A stretch of 34,653 nt of DNA from Clostridiales bacterium (GTDB lineage Bacteria; Bacillota; Clostridia; Lachnospirales; Cellulosilyticaceae). This document shows, piece by piece, positions 24,084-32,350 of this stretch. Position numbers and translations under genes: made by a program. Numbering within the stretch: position 1 is the stretch's first letter; each line of letters starts with the position of its first letter. The notes under the pieces were generated by a model. That model worked only from the letters and a program-made list of their open reading frames with translations, did no database searches and was not told where the DNA came from. The stretch covers positions 1 to 34,653 of the forward strand of contig DYCF01000019.1 in the NCBI GenBank assembly GCA_019418225.1. The letters run 5' to 3'.

Positions 24084-25166
24084 TTATTTAATTGCTTTCA
24101 TAACTAAATCTCCCATTTCTACAGTGCCAACAAGTTTCATACCTTCACTCATGATATCACCTGTTCTATAACCTGCATCTAATACATCAGAAACAGCTTT
24201 TTCAATAGCTTTAGCTTCTTTTTCAAGATTAAATGAGTAACGTAGCATCATAGCTGCTGACAAAATTGTTGCTAGTGGATTAGCTTTGTTTTGACCTGCA
24301 ATATCTGGCGCACTACCATGACTTGGTTCATAAAGGCCAAGTGAACCTTCTCCAAGAGAAGCCGATGCAAGCATACCAATGGAACCTGTAATGATACTTG
24401 CTTCGTCTGAAAGAATATCACCGAAGATATTTGATGTAATGATCACATCAAATTGTTTTGGATTAACAACAAGCTGCATTGCTGCATTATCTACATACAT
24501 GTGTGAATATGTGACTTCTGGATAATCTTTAGCGACTCTAGCAACTACTGCTCTCCAAAGTCTAGAAGATTCAAGTACATTTGCCTTATCTACAACGCAT
24601 ACTTTTTTACCACGTTTCATAGCTGCATCAAAACCAACTCTTGTAATTCTTTCAATTTCAGCTACTGTGTATTTTTCAAGGTCAGAAGCATAAGTTTTGC
24701 TATCATCTTCTTCACAAACCACCTTATTTTTTTCACCAAAGTAGATACCACTTGTAAGTTCACGTACAATAAGGATATCTAAGCTATCACCAATGATTTC
24801 TTCTTTTAAAGGGCTTGCATCTTTAAGCTGTGAAAAAAGTACAGCAGGGCGAAGGTTTGCAAATAATTTAAGTGCACCACGGATACCTAAAAGCCCTTTT
24901 TCAGGACGGTCACCATTAGGTAAGTTATCCCATTTAGGCCCACCTACAGCACCAAGTAGTACTGCATCTGATGCTAAACATGCATCTATTGTTTCTTGTG
25001 GAAGAGAACATCCTGCTTGATCAATTGCGCATCCTCCCATAAGTCTTTCATCATATGTAAAATTATGACCGTACACACTTCCTACTTTATCTAATACTTT
25101 TACTGCTTCTTTTACAATATCAGGACCAATACCATCGCCTGGTAAAGTAACTATTTTATAATCCAT
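24084..25166 (-). CDS. leuB: 3-isopropylmalate dehydrogenase
   Basis: The NAD-dependent enzyme converts 3-isopropylmalate to 2-oxoisocaproate; in a citramalate pathway the same enzyme also oxidises methylmalate to 2-oxobutyrate. The start LPGDGIGPDIV, the substrate-specificity region VRELTSGIYFG, and NIFGDILSDEAS with the NAD-binding GSAPDIAGQNKANP are all present. I begin at 25166 (MDYKIVTL, 360 residues) because GGGAG lies eight bases upstream; the ATG at 25184 is on that site. It follows the second small membrane protein gene closely. Confidence 0.96.
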   Translation of the reverse strand: MDYKIVTLPGDGIGPDIVKEAVKVLDKVGSVYGHNFTYDERLMGGCAIDQAGCSLPQETIDACLASDAVLLGAVGGPKWDNLPNGDRPEKGLLGIRGALKLFANLRPAVLFSQLKDASPLKEEIIGDSLDILIVRELTSGIYFGEKNKVVCEEDDSKTYASDLEKYTVAEIERITRVGFDAAMKRGKKVCVVDKANVLESSRLWRAVVARVAKDYPEVTYSHMYVDNAAMQLVVNPKQFDVIITSNIFGDILSDEASIITGSIGMLASASLGEGSLGLYEPSHGSAPDIAGQNKANPLATILSAAMMLRYSFNLEKEAKAIEKAVSDVLDAGYRTGDIMSEGMKLVGTVEMGDLVMKAIK

Positions 25167-25187
25167 TTTACTATCTCCCTTCATGAA

Positions 25188-25400
25188 CTATTTTTGCTTA
25201 TCACGCTCTTTTTTTACCTGTTCTCCAATTGCTAACATTGTTGCTTCGCTGCTATTTTTCTCTTCCTCATACCGTTTAAACGCTCTATAAGTGCCTTCTT
25301 CTACAGCGCTGCGCGTTACGAAGTACAAAATAAAAAATATAATATAACTAACTATGATGATACCCACTGTATAAACTGCCATTTTATCTTCAAAAAACAT
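25188..25400 (-). CDS. Small single-pass membrane protein within the leu genes (second)
   Basis: The 70-residue product has one membrane segment (about residues 8-29, TVGIIIVSYIIFFILYFVTR) followed by a charged helical tail rich in Glu and Lys. I do not recognise the family. The motif AVEEGTYRAFKRYEEEKN after the helix matches AVISGTMEALETYYKIHN in the protein encoded just upstream, so the two are paralogues. It begins 9 bases after that gene, without a strong ribosome binding site (an internal ATG at 25382 is an alternative), so its translation is probably coupled. The placement between leuD and leuB implies co-expression with leucine synthesis; the role is unknown. Confidence 0.72.
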   Translation of the reverse strand: MFFEDKMAVYTVGIIIVSYIIFFILYFVTRSAVEEGTYRAFKRYEEEKNSSEATMLAIGEQVKKERDKQK

Positions 25401-25409
25401 GCAACATCA

Positions 25410-25673
25410 TCATTTAACTGCTTTATGTTTTTTAGCTTCCTTTTTTTCTCTTTTTTCTTTTCGTTTATCAACTTCTAATTGCTTTTTACGTGCTGCTTGA
25501 ATATCTGCGCCAAGCTCAATCATATTTTTCTCATAAGTTTCATTATGAATTTTGTAATATGTCTCCAGTGCTTCCATAGTGCCGGATATAACTGCCTTTT
25601 TCATTAAGCCATATAATAAATAGATTAAAAACCATACAATTGTAATCGTCCCAATAATCACTGCAGCAACCAT
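25410..25673 (-). CDS. Small single-pass membrane protein within the leu genes (first)
   Basis: The 87-residue product begins with one membrane segment (about residues 2-24, with YLLYGLMKK at its end) followed by a helical tail that becomes very Lys- and Glu-rich (KRKEKREKKEAKKHK). The positive charge after the helix suggests the tail is in the cytoplasm. AGGAGG lies before the ATG, so it is well expressed with the operon. It follows leuD by about 26 bases and precedes its paralogue. I know of no function. Possible roles are membrane anchoring of pathway enzymes, or a regulator; neither is shown by the sequence. Confidence 0.75.
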   Translation of the reverse strand: MVAAVIIGTITIVWFLIYLLYGLMKKAVISGTMEALETYYKIHNETYEKNMIELGADIQAARKKQLEVDKRKEKREKKEAKKHKAVK

Positions 25674-25698
25674 AAGCGCCTCCTCATTAGCACTTAGC

Positions 25699-26187
25699 TT
25701 ATTTACCAGCTTTAATTTTATTTACTAAGCCATTTGCTTTGATAATTTCCTGCATAAAAGGTGGGAATGGTTGTGCTTTGTAAGTTTCACCTTTTGTTAC
25801 ATTAGTAATAACACCCGTATCAAAGTTTACTTCTACTTCATCACCCTTTTGAATACCTTCTGTAGCTTCTTCGCACTCTAAAATTGGAAGCCCGATATTA
25901 ATGGCATTACGATAAAAAATACGTGCAAATGTTTTTGCAATGACACAAGAAACACCTGCAGCTTTAATAGCAATTGGTGCATGTTCACGAGATGAACCAC
26001 AACCAAAGTTTTTATCAGCAACAATAATGTCGCCTTCTTTTACATTTTCTACGAATTTTGCATCGATATCTTCCATACAGTGAGATGCAAGTTCTTTTGG
26101 ATCTGATGTATTTAAATAACGAGCTGGAATAATAACATCTGTATCTACATTATCGCCATAGCGAAATACACTGCCTTTTGCATTCAT
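25699..26187 (-). CDS. leuD: 3-isopropylmalate dehydratase small subunit
   Basis: The small (swivelling) subunit of isopropylmalate isomerase, pairing with LeuC. The product of 162 residues shows the family pattern YGDNVDTDVIIPARYL at the start and NFGCGSSREHAPIAIKAAG in the middle, where Ser and Arg bind substrate. The start at 26187 is chosen because AAGGAGG lies eight bases upstream; the ATG at 26193 is only two bases from that site. It lies 25 bases after leuC. The short archaeal/clostridial form of LeuD fits this size. Confidence 0.95.
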   Translation of the reverse strand: MNAKGSVFRYGDNVDTDVIIPARYLNTSDPKELASHCMEDIDAKFVENVKEGDIIVADKNFGCGSSREHAPIAIKAAGVSCVIAKTFARIFYRNAINIGLPILECEEATEGIQKGDEVEVNFDTGVITNVTKGETYKAQPFPPFMQEIIKANGLVNKIKAGK

Positions 26188-26211
26188 GTTCATATCCTCC
26201 TTGTAAACGCC

Positions 26212-27480
26212 TTAATCTAAGATTTCTGGATTTGTAATATATCCTGTAATAGCTGAAGCTGCTGCAACAGCTGGACTTGCAAGATAAACTTCTGATTCAA
26301 CATGACCCATACGGCCTACAAAATTACGGTTAGTTGTAGAAACTGCACGTTCACCTGCCGCTAAGATTCCCATATGTCCACCAAGACATGGTCCACAAGT
26401 TGATGTACTAAATACAGCACCTGCTTCTACAAGATCTGTTACAATGCCTTCTTCAATAGCTTGTAAATAAATCTTTTGTGTCCCGGGAAATACAATGCAA
26501 CGTACACTTGGATCTACCTTTTTACCTTTTAAAATATCTCGTGCTGTGCGAAGATCTTCCATGCGGCCATTTGTACATGAACCGATAACAACTTGATCGA
26601 TTTTAACTTCTTTATCACAGATTTCATCCACTGTTTTTGTGTTTTCTGGAAGATGTGGAAACGCTACAGTTGGGCGTACTTTTGAAAGGTCAATTTCATA
26701 AACAGCTTCATACTCAGCATCTTCATCTGCTTCATATACTTTGTATTCTCTTGTGCTATGTTCTTTCATATACAGAATTGTTTTTTCATCTACTGGGAAA
26801 ATACCATTTTTAGCACCAGCTTCGATAGCCATATTTGCCATAGCAAAACGTGAATCCATAGAAAGGTTCTTAATACCATCTCCCACGAATTCCATAGATT
26901 TATAAAGGGCACCATCCACCCCAATCATCCCAATAATATGAAGGATAACATCTTTACCACTTACATATTTAGTTGGACAGCCTGTTAATACAAATTTAAG
27001 TGCGCCAGGTACTTTAAACCACGCTTTACCTGTTGCCATACCAGCTGCCATATCTGTACTTCCGATACCTGTTGAGAAAGCGCCAAGTGCACCATAAGTA
27101 CAAGTATGTGAGTCAGCACCAATAATTACATCCCCGGCTACTGCTAGACCTTTTTCAGGAATAAGAGCATGCTCAATTCCCATCTGACCTACTTCAAAAT
27201 AGTTTTCAATTTCTTTTCCTTTCGCAAATTCACGTACGACTTTACACTGCTCTGCTGCTTTAATATCCTTATTAGGTGTAAAGTGATCTGGCACTAATGC
27301 AATTTTGTTTTTATTAAACACACAGTCACAACCAATTTTATTAAATTCACGAATTGCTACTGGTGATGTAATATCATTTCCAAGTACAAGATCAAGGTTT
27401 GCTTCAATTAATTGCCCAGCTACAACACTCTCAAGCCCAGCATGAGCTGCTAATATTTTCTGAGTCATTGTCATTCCCAT
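26212..27480 (-). CDS. leuC: 3-isopropylmalate dehydratase large subunit
   Basis: The aconitase-family subunit isomerises 2-isopropylmalate to 3-isopropylmalate and citramalate to methylmalate, using a [4Fe-4S] cluster. The cluster cysteines are in VVIGSCTNGR and STSTCGPCLGGHMG. GADSHTCTYGALGAFSTGIG is the conserved active-site stretch. At 422 residues it is the short LeuC form. GAGGAG lies about 10 bases before the first ATG, with two more in-frame ATGs just after. It follows cimA by 18 bases and precedes leuD. Confidence 0.96.
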   Translation of the reverse strand: MGMTMTQKILAAHAGLESVVAGQLIEANLDLVLGNDITSPVAIREFNKIGCDCVFNKNKIALVPDHFTPNKDIKAAEQCKVVREFAKGKEIENYFEVGQMGIEHALIPEKGLAVAGDVIIGADSHTCTYGALGAFSTGIGSTDMAAGMATGKAWFKVPGALKFVLTGCPTKYVSGKDVILHIIGMIGVDGALYKSMEFVGDGIKNLSMDSRFAMANMAIEAGAKNGIFPVDEKTILYMKEHSTREYKVYEADEDAEYEAVYEIDLSKVRPTVAFPHLPENTKTVDEICDKEVKIDQVVIGSCTNGRMEDLRTARDILKGKKVDPSVRCIVFPGTQKIYLQAIEEGIVTDLVEAGAVFSTSTCGPCLGGHMGILAAGERAVSTTNRNFVGRMGHVESEVYLASPAVAAASAITGYITNPEILD

Positions 27481-27498
27481 TTATCATCATCTCCTCAT

Positions 27499-29088
27499 TT
27501 ACAAATATGCCTTAAATTTCTTCTCAATATCTTTAATAAGCTTATATTCTATAGAATCGACTAGGGCAATCCAACTCGCTTCTATAATATCCGTAGAAAC
27601 GCCTACAGTACTCCAATAACCTTCTCCATCTGTAGACTCTAAAAGAACACGTACCTTAGCAGCTGTAGCACTTTTGGTATCTAGAACACGTACCTTGTAA
27701 TCTGTCAAACGTACATTTTTAAGTTCAGGATAAAAGACTTCAAGAGCTTTTCTAAGGGCTTTATCTAGGGCATTCACAGGCCCTTCACCTTCTGCTGCTG
27801 TCATTTCTACCTTACCATCTACTTTTACTTTGATAATGGCTGATGAACTAACCCCTTCACTTCCAGAAGGTTCTTCACCTATAATCTTAAACTCTTCTAA
27901 ATCAAAGAAAGGTTTATATTTCCCGAGTGCCTTTCTTACTAAAAGCTCAAAAGTCCCTTCAGCACCTTCAAATTGATAGCCTTTATACTCTAACTCTTTA
28001 ATACGGTTTACTATGATCGTTGTAACAGGATCATCTCTTTTAATATTAGGATTAATGCGCTGTACCTTTTCGAGTATTGTGCTGCGTCCCGCTACCTCCG
28101 ACATCAGAAAACGTCTCTCATTTCCCACACTTATAGGCGGAACATGTTCAAATGATGTACTTGCCTTCGTCACACCATCAATATGCATTCCTGCTTTATG
28201 TGCAAAAGCACTTTTACCGACATAAGGCATTTGATCGCTTAACGGCAAGTTAGCAATTTCAGAAACACGAATCGCATAGGTTGTAAGCTTTTTTAGCTTT
28301 TCATCATCTACACACTTATACCCACGTTTAATCTGCAAGTTTGGAATGATTGTACTTAGATTGGCATTGCCACATCTTTCTCCAAATCCTACAAGTGTCC
28401 CTTGTACATGGGTTGCTCCTGCAAATACTGCCATCATACTATTTGCCACTCCCATACCTGTATCATTATGGGTATGAATACCGACCTTTGTATGAATCTC
28501 CTTTACCACTTCACTTACAATCTCATAAACCTCATCAGGAAAAGCGCCACCATTTGTTTCACATAAGGCAATGCAGTCTGCACCAGCATTCTGGGCAGCT
28601 TTTAATGCCTCCATTGCATATTGTTTATTGTTTTTATAACCATCAAAGAAGTGTTCTGCATCGAAGATAACGATTTTTCCCTTTTCTTTAAAAAAGGCTA
28701 TTGTATCGTAAATCATCTTTAGGTTTTCTTCTAAGGTAGTTTTTATAATTTCTGTCACATGGAAATCCCAAGCCTTACCGAATATGGCTACAGCTGGAGT
28801 GTCCGCTTCAAGAAGCGATTTGACATTACTGTCTTCTTCTACTTTTATATTACGTCTTCTTGTACTTCCGAAAGCTGTAAGCTTTGCTGTTTTTAAGCTT
28901 AACTTTTTAACTTCCTTGAAAAACTCTAAATCCTTTGGGTTAGAACCAGGATTGCCAGCTTCTATAAAGCCCACTCCTAGTTCATCCAAAGTTGCTACGA
29001 TCTTCAATTTATCTGATACAGAAAAAGAAATGCCCTCTGCTTGTGCACCATCACGGAGCGTGGAATCAAATATTGTAATATTCCTCAA
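27499..29088 (-). CDS. cimA: (R)-citramalate synthase
   Basis: The enzyme condenses pyruvate and acetyl-CoA to citramalate, the first step to isoleucine from pyruvate without threonine. It resembles LeuA but starts FDSTLRDGAQAEGISFSVSDK rather than the LeuA pattern, and has the metal-binding GIHTHNDTGMGVANS and a C-terminal allosteric domain (GEGPVNALDKALRKAL), giving 529 residues typical of this group. The start is a TTG with AAGGAGG seven bases upstream; the site lies in the last codons of leuA, whose stop it follows by two bases. A 2-isopropylmalate synthase-like activity is the main alternative, but leuA next door already covers it. Confidence 0.88.
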   Translation of the reverse strand: MRNITIFDSTLRDGAQAEGISFSVSDKLKIVATLDELGVGFIEAGNPGSNPKDLEFFKEVKKLSLKTAKLTAFGSTRRRNIKVEEDSNVKSLLEADTPAVAIFGKAWDFHVTEIIKTTLEENLKMIYDTIAFFKEKGKIVIFDAEHFFDGYKNNKQYAMEALKAAQNAGADCIALCETNGGAFPDEVYEIVSEVVKEIHTKVGIHTHNDTGMGVANSMMAVFAGATHVQGTLVGFGERCGNANLSTIIPNLQIKRGYKCVDDEKLKKLTTYAIRVSEIANLPLSDQMPYVGKSAFAHKAGMHIDGVTKASTSFEHVPPISVGNERRFLMSEVAGRSTILEKVQRINPNIKRDDPVTTIIVNRIKELEYKGYQFEGAEGTFELLVRKALGKYKPFFDLEEFKIIGEEPSGSEGVSSSAIIKVKVDGKVEMTAAEGEGPVNALDKALRKALEVFYPELKNVRLTDYKVRVLDTKSATAAKVRVLLESTDGEGYWSTVGVSTDIIEASWIALVDSIEYKLIKDIEKKFKAYL

Positions 29089-29090
29089 GC

Positions 29091-30623
29091 TTACGCCTCC
29101 TTCTTAGTCTCTTGATCGTATAACATATTATTAATTGCTGAAATATAAGCAAGTATACTTGCTTCTACTATATCCATGCTTACACCGTAACCATTGTAAA
29201 CACCATCATCGTTTTTAATTTTTACATTAACCTCACCTTGTGCATCAGTACCACCTGTTACAGAATTAATCACAAAATCTTCAAGCACAAATCGTTTACC
29301 AACAAGTTTATCAATAGCTTTATAAGAGGCATCAATTGGTCCATCATATGATGAAACAACCTCCTCAAGTACATGACCCGTCTTAGCAACAAGTCTTACT
29401 GATGAAGTGGTTGTAATAGTGTTTCCTGAATTAATTACAAAGCGTTCAAGTTTATAAAACTCTGGTACTTTAGAAGTTTTATGATGAATTAAGGCTTCAA
29501 GGTCTTTATCCGTTACAACTTTCTTCTTATCAGCTAAAGCTTTAAATTGTTCGAAAGCTGTTTGAAGTGCTACTTCATCAAGTTCATAGCCCATTTCTTT
29601 TAAGCGGTCTTCGAAGGCATGACGCCCTGAATGTTTCCCAAGTACCAATTTATTTTCTGTAAGCCCAATAGATTCTGGTGTCATAATTTCATAAGTACTC
29701 TTATTAGCAAGCATACCATGCTGATGAATTCCTGATTCATGTGCAAATGCATTTTCACCTACGATTGCTTTATTAGGTTGCACTCTTACACCTGTAATGC
29801 TACTTAGAAGCTTACTTGTTTTATAAATCTCTTTTGTATTAATATTGCAACCAAGATTGTAGTAATCACCTCTTGTATTAAGATTCATTACTAACTCTTC
29901 TAGGGCTGCATTTCCAGCACGTTCACCGATGCCATTAATTGTACACTCTAGTTGGCCTGCACCTGCCTTAGCTGCTGCTAAAGAATTTGCAACAGCTAGA
30001 CCTAAATCATTGTGACAGTGTACAGAAATTATTGCTTTATCAATAGAAGGTACATTTTCACGAATACCTAATATGAGCTTTGTCATTTCTTCTGGTGAAG
30101 CATAGCCTACTGTATCTGGGACGTTAATTGTTGTTGCCCCTGCCTGAATTACTGCTTCAAATATCTGATATAAGAAAGCAGGATTACTTCTTGAGGCATC
30201 TTCTGCTGAGAATTCTACATCCTCACAGTATTTTTTTGCATAACGTACCATTTCAGCTGCTACTTCTAAAACTTGTTCCGGTGACTTTCTGAGCTTATAG
30301 GTCATGTGGATATCTGATGTAGCGATGAAAGTGTGTATTCTAGGATACTTAGCTTCCTTTAACGCCTCTCCTGCTGCATCGATATCCCCTTTGAGGGCAC
30401 GTGCCAAACTTGTTACAGTTGCATTTTTGATGGTTTTTGCAATAGATTTAACAGATGCAAAGTCTCCTGGCGAAGAAGCAGCAAATCCTGCTTCCATAAT
30501 GTCTACACCAAGGCGCTCTAGTTGTTTTGCAACCTCTAACTTTTCAGCGAGGTTCATACTACAACCTGGTGATTGTTCACCATCTCTTAATGTAGTATCA
30601 AAAATTCTAACAATGTTTGCCAT
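29091..30623 (-). CDS. leuA: 2-isopropylmalate synthase
   Basis: The first committed enzyme of leucine synthesis, condensing 2-oxoisovalerate with acetyl-CoA. It has the catalytic pattern RIFDTTLRDGEQSPGCSMN at the start, the metal-binding SVHCHNDLGLAVANS, and the C-terminal regulatory domain (from about residue 370) that gives leucine feedback. The 510 residues match the long bacterial form. AAGGGG precedes the ATG. It lies 25 bases after ilvC and two bases before cimA, so these two related synthases share one transcript but commit carbon to leucine and isoleucine respectively. Confidence 0.96.
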   Translation of the reverse strand: MANIVRIFDTTLRDGEQSPGCSMNLAEKLEVAKQLERLGVDIMEAGFAASSPGDFASVKSIAKTIKNATVTSLARALKGDIDAAGEALKEAKYPRIHTFIATSDIHMTYKLRKSPEQVLEVAAEMVRYAKKYCEDVEFSAEDASRSNPAFLYQIFEAVIQAGATTINVPDTVGYASPEEMTKLILGIRENVPSIDKAIISVHCHNDLGLAVANSLAAAKAGAGQLECTINGIGERAGNAALEELVMNLNTRGDYYNLGCNINTKEIYKTSKLLSSITGVRVQPNKAIVGENAFAHESGIHQHGMLANKSTYEIMTPESIGLTENKLVLGKHSGRHAFEDRLKEMGYELDEVALQTAFEQFKALADKKKVVTDKDLEALIHHKTSKVPEFYKLERFVINSGNTITTTSSVRLVAKTGHVLEEVVSSYDGPIDASYKAIDKLVGKRFVLEDFVINSVTGGTDAQGEVNVKIKNDDGVYNGYGVSMDIVEASILAYISAINNMLYDQETKKEA

Positions 30624-30648
30624 CTATGTTCCCCTTCCTATTTAAGTT

Positions 30649-31647
30649 CTATTTGTTTTCGTCTGCCCAAGACATCATGCTACGAAGTTCTTTACCAACT
30701 TTTTCAAGTTGATGATCAGCTTCAATACGACGTTTTGCATTGAAGTATGCACGATGAGATTGATTTTCTAAGATCCAGTTTTTAGCGAATGTACCATCTT
30801 GGATTTCTTTAAGTACCTTACGCATTTCATTTTTTGTATCTTCTGTGATAATACGAGAACCTACTGTATAGTCACCGTATTCAGCTGTATCAGAAATTGA
30901 GTATCTCATAAATTCGAAACCACCTTTGTTGATAAGGTCAACGATAAGTTTCATTTCATGAATACATTCGAAGTAAGCACTTTCTGGTTCATATCCAGCT
31001 TCTACTAATACTTCGAAACCAGCTTTCATAAGAGCTGTTACACCACCACAAAGAACTGCTTGTTCTCCGAAGAGGTCAGTTTCTGTTTCCATTTTGAATG
31101 TTGTTTCAAGGATTCCTCCTCTAGCCCCACCGATACCTGCTGCATAAGCAAGTGCTAAGTCATGAGCATTACCTGTAGCATCTTGGTATGCTGTTACTAA
31201 ACATGGTACACCACGTCCTTCTAAGAATTGACTTCTTACTGTGTGACCTGGTCCTTTAGGAGCGATCATTACGATATTTGTATGTTCTGGTGGAACGATT
31301 TGTTTGAAGTGAATATTGAAACCATGTGCAAAAGCAAGTGTTTTACCTTCTGTTAAGTAAGGTGCGATTTCACTTCTATATACTTCTGCTTGTTTTTCAT
31401 CTGGTAATAAGATCATAATGAAGTCTGCAGCTTTTGTAGCATCTGCTACTGTCATAACTTTAAGACCAGCTTCTTCAGCTTTTTTCCATGATTTACTTCC
31501 ATTATATAAACCTACAATTACATCTACACCTGAATCATGTAAGTTGAGGGCATGTGCATGTCCTTGGCTACCATAACCTATAATTGCTACTGTCTTTCCA
31601 TTTAATAATGCTAAGTTACAATCCTCTTGATAATATAATTTTGCCAT
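30649..31647 (-). CDS. ilvC: Ketol-acid reductoisomerase, class I
   Basis: The enzyme rearranges and reduces acetolactate or acetohydroxybutyrate to dihydroxy acids with magnesium and a nicotinamide cofactor. The nucleotide fold is VAIIGYGSQGHAHALNL; the cofactor loop is LYNGSKSW, whose serines suggest NADPH. The catalytic ILLPDEKQ, KGPGHTVR, DLFGEQAVLCGG and EMKLIVDLINKGG motifs are present. Its 332 residues are the short class I form. AGGAGG lies before the ATG. It comes between ilvH and leuA. Confidence 0.97.
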   Translation of the reverse strand: MAKLYYQEDCNLALLNGKTVAIIGYGSQGHAHALNLHDSGVDVIVGLYNGSKSWKKAEEAGLKVMTVADATKAADFIMILLPDEKQAEVYRSEIAPYLTEGKTLAFAHGFNIHFKQIVPPEHTNIVMIAPKGPGHTVRSQFLEGRGVPCLVTAYQDATGNAHDLALAYAAGIGGARGGILETTFKMETETDLFGEQAVLCGGVTALMKAGFEVLVEAGYEPESAYFECIHEMKLIVDLINKGGFEFMRYSISDTAEYGDYTVGSRIITEDTKNEMRKVLKEIQDGTFAKNWILENQSHRAYFNAKRRIEADHQLEKVGKELRSMMSWADENK

Positions 31648-31766
31648 TTTCTAAATCCTCCTATATATAAATATATATCTATTAAAGCAAACACTCTAAA
31701 ATGTGTTGTTTTAATCAAATTAAGTAAAAGTAATAAATTGTTCTAGCTAAGCGCATTGGCTTTAGG

Positions 31767-32261
31767 CTAATTCTTCAGTTCTTTTTCCCCTCTTTGAAGG
31801 GCTGTAAGACCTGTTCTAATAATCTCTTTAATACCATATGGTTCAACCATACTCGCTAAGGCACTAATTTTGCCTTGATCACCTGTCGCTTCTATAATAA
31901 GCGAATCATTAGAAACATCCACAATATGTGCTCTAAAGATATTAGCAATCTCAATAATTTCAGCTCTACTAGCTTTGCTTGCACGAATTTTAATCATTGC
32001 AAGTTCTCTATAAATAGAGCTTTCTTCTTTAAGTTCTAATACTTTTATAACATCTACAAGTTTATTGAGTTGTTTCTTGATTTGTTCTAAGGTATACTCA
32101 TCTGATGCTGTTACAATGGTCATCCGAGATACCTTAGGGTCTTCTGTTTCACCCACAGATAAACTGTCGATGTTATACCCTCTTCTACTGAAAAGCCCAG
32201 ATATACGGCTAAGTACACCTGAATGATTTTCTACAAGTACAGATAATACATGCTTTTTCAT
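31767..32261 (-). CDS. ilvH: Acetolactate synthase small (regulatory) subunit
   Basis: The subunit binds valine through its N-terminal ACT domain (KKHVLSVLVENHSGVLSRISGLFSRRGYNI) and activates and inhibits the large subunit; a second domain follows from about residue 80. The 164 residues match IlvH proteins. I start at 32261, with GAGG six bases before ATG; the ATG at 32273 has no good site. It lies between the first ilvB and ilvC, as in other operons. Confidence 0.94.
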   Translation of the reverse strand: MKKHVLSVLVENHSGVLSRISGLFSRRGYNIDSLSVGETEDPKVSRMTIVTASDEYTLEQIKKQLNKLVDVIKVLELKEESSIYRELAMIKIRASKASRAEIIEIANIFRAHIVDVSNDSLIIEATGDQGKISALASMVEPYGIKEIIRTGLTALQRGEKELKN

Positions 32262-32350
32262 ATTCTCCCTCATTTCTTTTCTTTGTACATCTATGTGGTA
32301 TTCTATCTATTTTCATTGATCTACTTACAATAGAACTATTGATTCTTATG

